Below are positions 21,204 through 22,445 of a DNA stretch of 22,445 nucleotides, piece by piece. The notes beneath the pieces are model-generated. The model saw only the letters and a list, made by a program, of their open reading frames with translations. It was not told the origin of the DNA and did not search any database. Source of the stretch: Pseudomonadota bacterium (GTDB taxonomy: Bacteria > Pseudomonadota > Alphaproteobacteria > Rhizobiales > Rhizobiaceae); NCBI GenBank assembly GCA_023390055.1, contig JAEWDP010000068.1, positions 1 to 22,445 of the forward strand. The letters run 5' to 3'. The stretch's first letter is position 1; the number at the start of each line of letters is the position of its first letter. A program made the translations under genes and the position numbers.

Positions 21204-22263
21204 CGGGTTTGTGTCTCGATAATGCAAAGGGAATTCCGGAAGCGAGCGCTGAAACGTAGCGCCGCTTCTGAAAATAGCCATTGAGCGAGACGCGCGGCAA
21301 CGCTGTCAGCCGATCGGGCGATTGACCATTGATGATGCCCGGCTTTGTGGTCACAGCGACCGACAAGCCTGCGTCGCGGGCGATCTCGGTGTCACGGGCA
21401 CAAACTGCGGCGGAAAAACCATAAGGATAGGCAAAGGTTTGCGGCCTCGTCCCGCTCAATCCCTCGACCCAGTCCACAGAACCCCGGATTTCCTGCCGGA
21501 CCTCTTCGTGTGGCAAGCGGGCGAGGGCGCGGTGGCTGATGGTATGTGCGCCAAGAGACGCCAATGGATGTCCGGCGATCTTGCGAAGTTCGTCCCCGTT
21601 CATGACGAGGTCTGCAGTGATCTTCAACGGATCGACGCCTGATCCTTGCGCAAGGTTATCTATCCTCCGGATGACAGATGCTTCGTCCTCGCTTGCAATG
21701 AGGCGGGCAAAACGCTTGAATGCCATTAGTTTCAAGGTCTCGCTGGGCAATCGAAGATCTTCCGGCCCGTTGCCGAAATCGAAGGTTATCGTCTCCTCTC
21801 GGTGAAGGAGCTGTCCGAGTGTTTCCCACCAAAGTGAATGGGTGCGCTCCGCCAGACCACGAGTGACGAAAATGGTGAACGGCACATCGTGGCGTTCGAA
21901 GACAGGCAGCGCGTGGTCTCTATTGTTGCGGTAGCCATCATCGAGAGTGAAACATGCGAAAGGCCTGGCATGTGGTTCATTGATGCGCTCGGAAATGTCC
22001 TCGAGCCGGATGAACTCATAGTTTTCATCACGCAATTGGAGGATAGCAGTGTCGAGAAAGTCCGGGGTAATCTCCAGATGACGGTTGCCAACAAAGCCCA
22101 GATGGATCTCCGGCCTGACATGGTGAAGGGTGAATATGACACCTTGTCCGCGTAAAGCCGAACCGAGCCTCATTCGGGCGAGTATTGCAGCGACCTCAAG
22201 GGCGCTCCCTATTGCCAGCCGTCGCCCCCGCCGCAGCAAGATCCCTTTCAATCCATGGCCCAC
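21187..22263 (-). CDS. Polysaccharide deacetylase family protein (NodB-like)
   Basis: Probable carbohydrate deacetylase of family 4 with a NodB-homology domain, acting on an exopolysaccharide or peptidoglycan-type substrate. Motif 1 is FTLDDGYRNN (Asp108, Asp109); motif 2, the metal-binding His pair, is GAHTISHRAL (His240 and His244); motif 3 is FAYPYGFSA (Pro280, Gly282), where the family usually has RxPxG. About 75 residues of unusual insert lie between motifs 1 and 2, giving 358 residues. There is no clear signal peptide; the N-terminus (RRGRRLAIGSALEVAAILAR) could be a weak membrane anchor. The GTG at 22263 has GGGGGTGAG upstream. The substrate is unknown; glycosyl neighbours may lie outside the window. 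Confidence 0.88.
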   Translation of the reverse strand: MGHGLKGILLRRGRRLAIGSALEVAAILARMRLGSALRGQGVIFTLHHVRPEIHLGFVGNRHLEITPDFLDTAILQLRDENYEFIRLEDISERINEPHARPFACFTLDDGYRNNRDHALPVFERHDVPFTIFVTRGLAERTHSLWWETLGQLLHREETITFDFGNGPEDLRLPSETLKLMAFKRFARLIASEDEASVIRRIDNLAQGSGVDPLKITADLVMNGDELRKIAGHPLASLGAHTISHRALARLPHEEVRQEIRGSVDWVEGLSGTRPQTFAYPYGFSAAVCARDTEIARDAGLSVAVTTKPGIINGQSPDRLTALPRVSLNGYFQKRRYVSALASGIPFALSRHKPVKGTS

Positions 22264-22445
22264 TGATCGCTCACCCCCTGTTTTTCCCGGATCGAAATTA
22301 GGCGCGATTATCTTAAGCCTTCTGTAACGGGCCTCTCCGAGTCAACCCCCCTTTTTGCTCACATCCTGCACAGTTGATTGAGTGGAACTCGACAGTAGCG
22401 TAGCCGCTCGCGAACGCGCCCTAAATTGCGCTGTAGTGAGTGAGC
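22264..22445. other. Right-edge intergenic sequence
   Basis: No gene, RNA or repeat recognised in these 182 bases upstream of the deacetylase gene; its promoter is presumably here but no convincing -35/-10 pair stands out. Confidence 0.4.

Noticed and set aside
22380..22410. GGAAC as part of an EcfG-type stress promoter
   Set aside because: No matching -10 element at 16-18 nt downstream and no following gene in the window.

Overview
The window looks like a chromosomal segment of an alphaproteobacterium of the order Hyphomicrobiales (Rhizobiales), most likely Rhizobiaceae or a close relative. The reasons are protein style (bioMNY biotin transporter, 69-residue CspA, RibB with an inactive GTP cyclohydrolase II-like tail, DUF1344 protein, HWE-type histidine kinase remnant), moderately high GC, frequent GTG/TTG starts, and a gene order (pdxH - DnaJ-like - fabI - histidine phosphatase ... 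aroC - ribB; histone deacetylase-like - xseB) that I recall from rhizobial chromosomes. No genome could be searched, so genus is left open.

Left part (1-4314). On the minus strand a histone-deacetylase-like gene is followed after 2 nt by xseB. After a 134-bp gap with a promoter and a palindrome comes a TAXI-type TRAP transporter: solute-binding protein, a strong intercistronic hairpin, then a fused permease cut by the window edge. A hot-dog thioesterase-like gene runs the other way. Region 4316-7499 holds bioM-bioN-bioY, three translationally coupled genes for an ECF biotin importer on the minus strand, and divergently an AlkX/YcaQ-type DNA glycosylase whose promoter suggests a leaderless mRNA.

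Middle part (7500-10852) is gene-poor and accessory in character. It has a probable decayed response-regulator remnant, two small genes (one with a probable frameshift), cspA with its own promoter, a long structured 5' leader and an intrinsic terminator, and a compact cassette of ArsR-type repressor, SRPBCC/AHSA1 protein and two-helix membrane protein behind a near-perfect operator. A clearly decayed HWE histidine-kinase C-terminus (amber codon at a conserved Trp, plus a frameshift at a perfect 12-bp inverted repeat) closes this part.

Right part (10853-22445) returns to core metabolism. aroC and ribB are adjacent on the minus strand. A 1037-residue membrane-bound PAS-GGDEF-EAL protein follows. 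Then come a secreted DUF1344 protein, the fabI - histidine phosphatase pair, a DnaJ-domain protein, a small surface-antigen-like protein whose last codons form a terminator hairpin, pdxH on the plus strand, and a polysaccharide deacetylase. No tRNA, rRNA, CRISPR array, insertion sequence or phage gene was recognised. I did not find an evidently new multi-gene defence or mobile system. The best candidates for follow-up are the ArsR-SRPBCC-membrane cassette with its operator, the decayed two-component genes, the RibB fusion with a dead second domain, and the regulatory palindromes at fabI.
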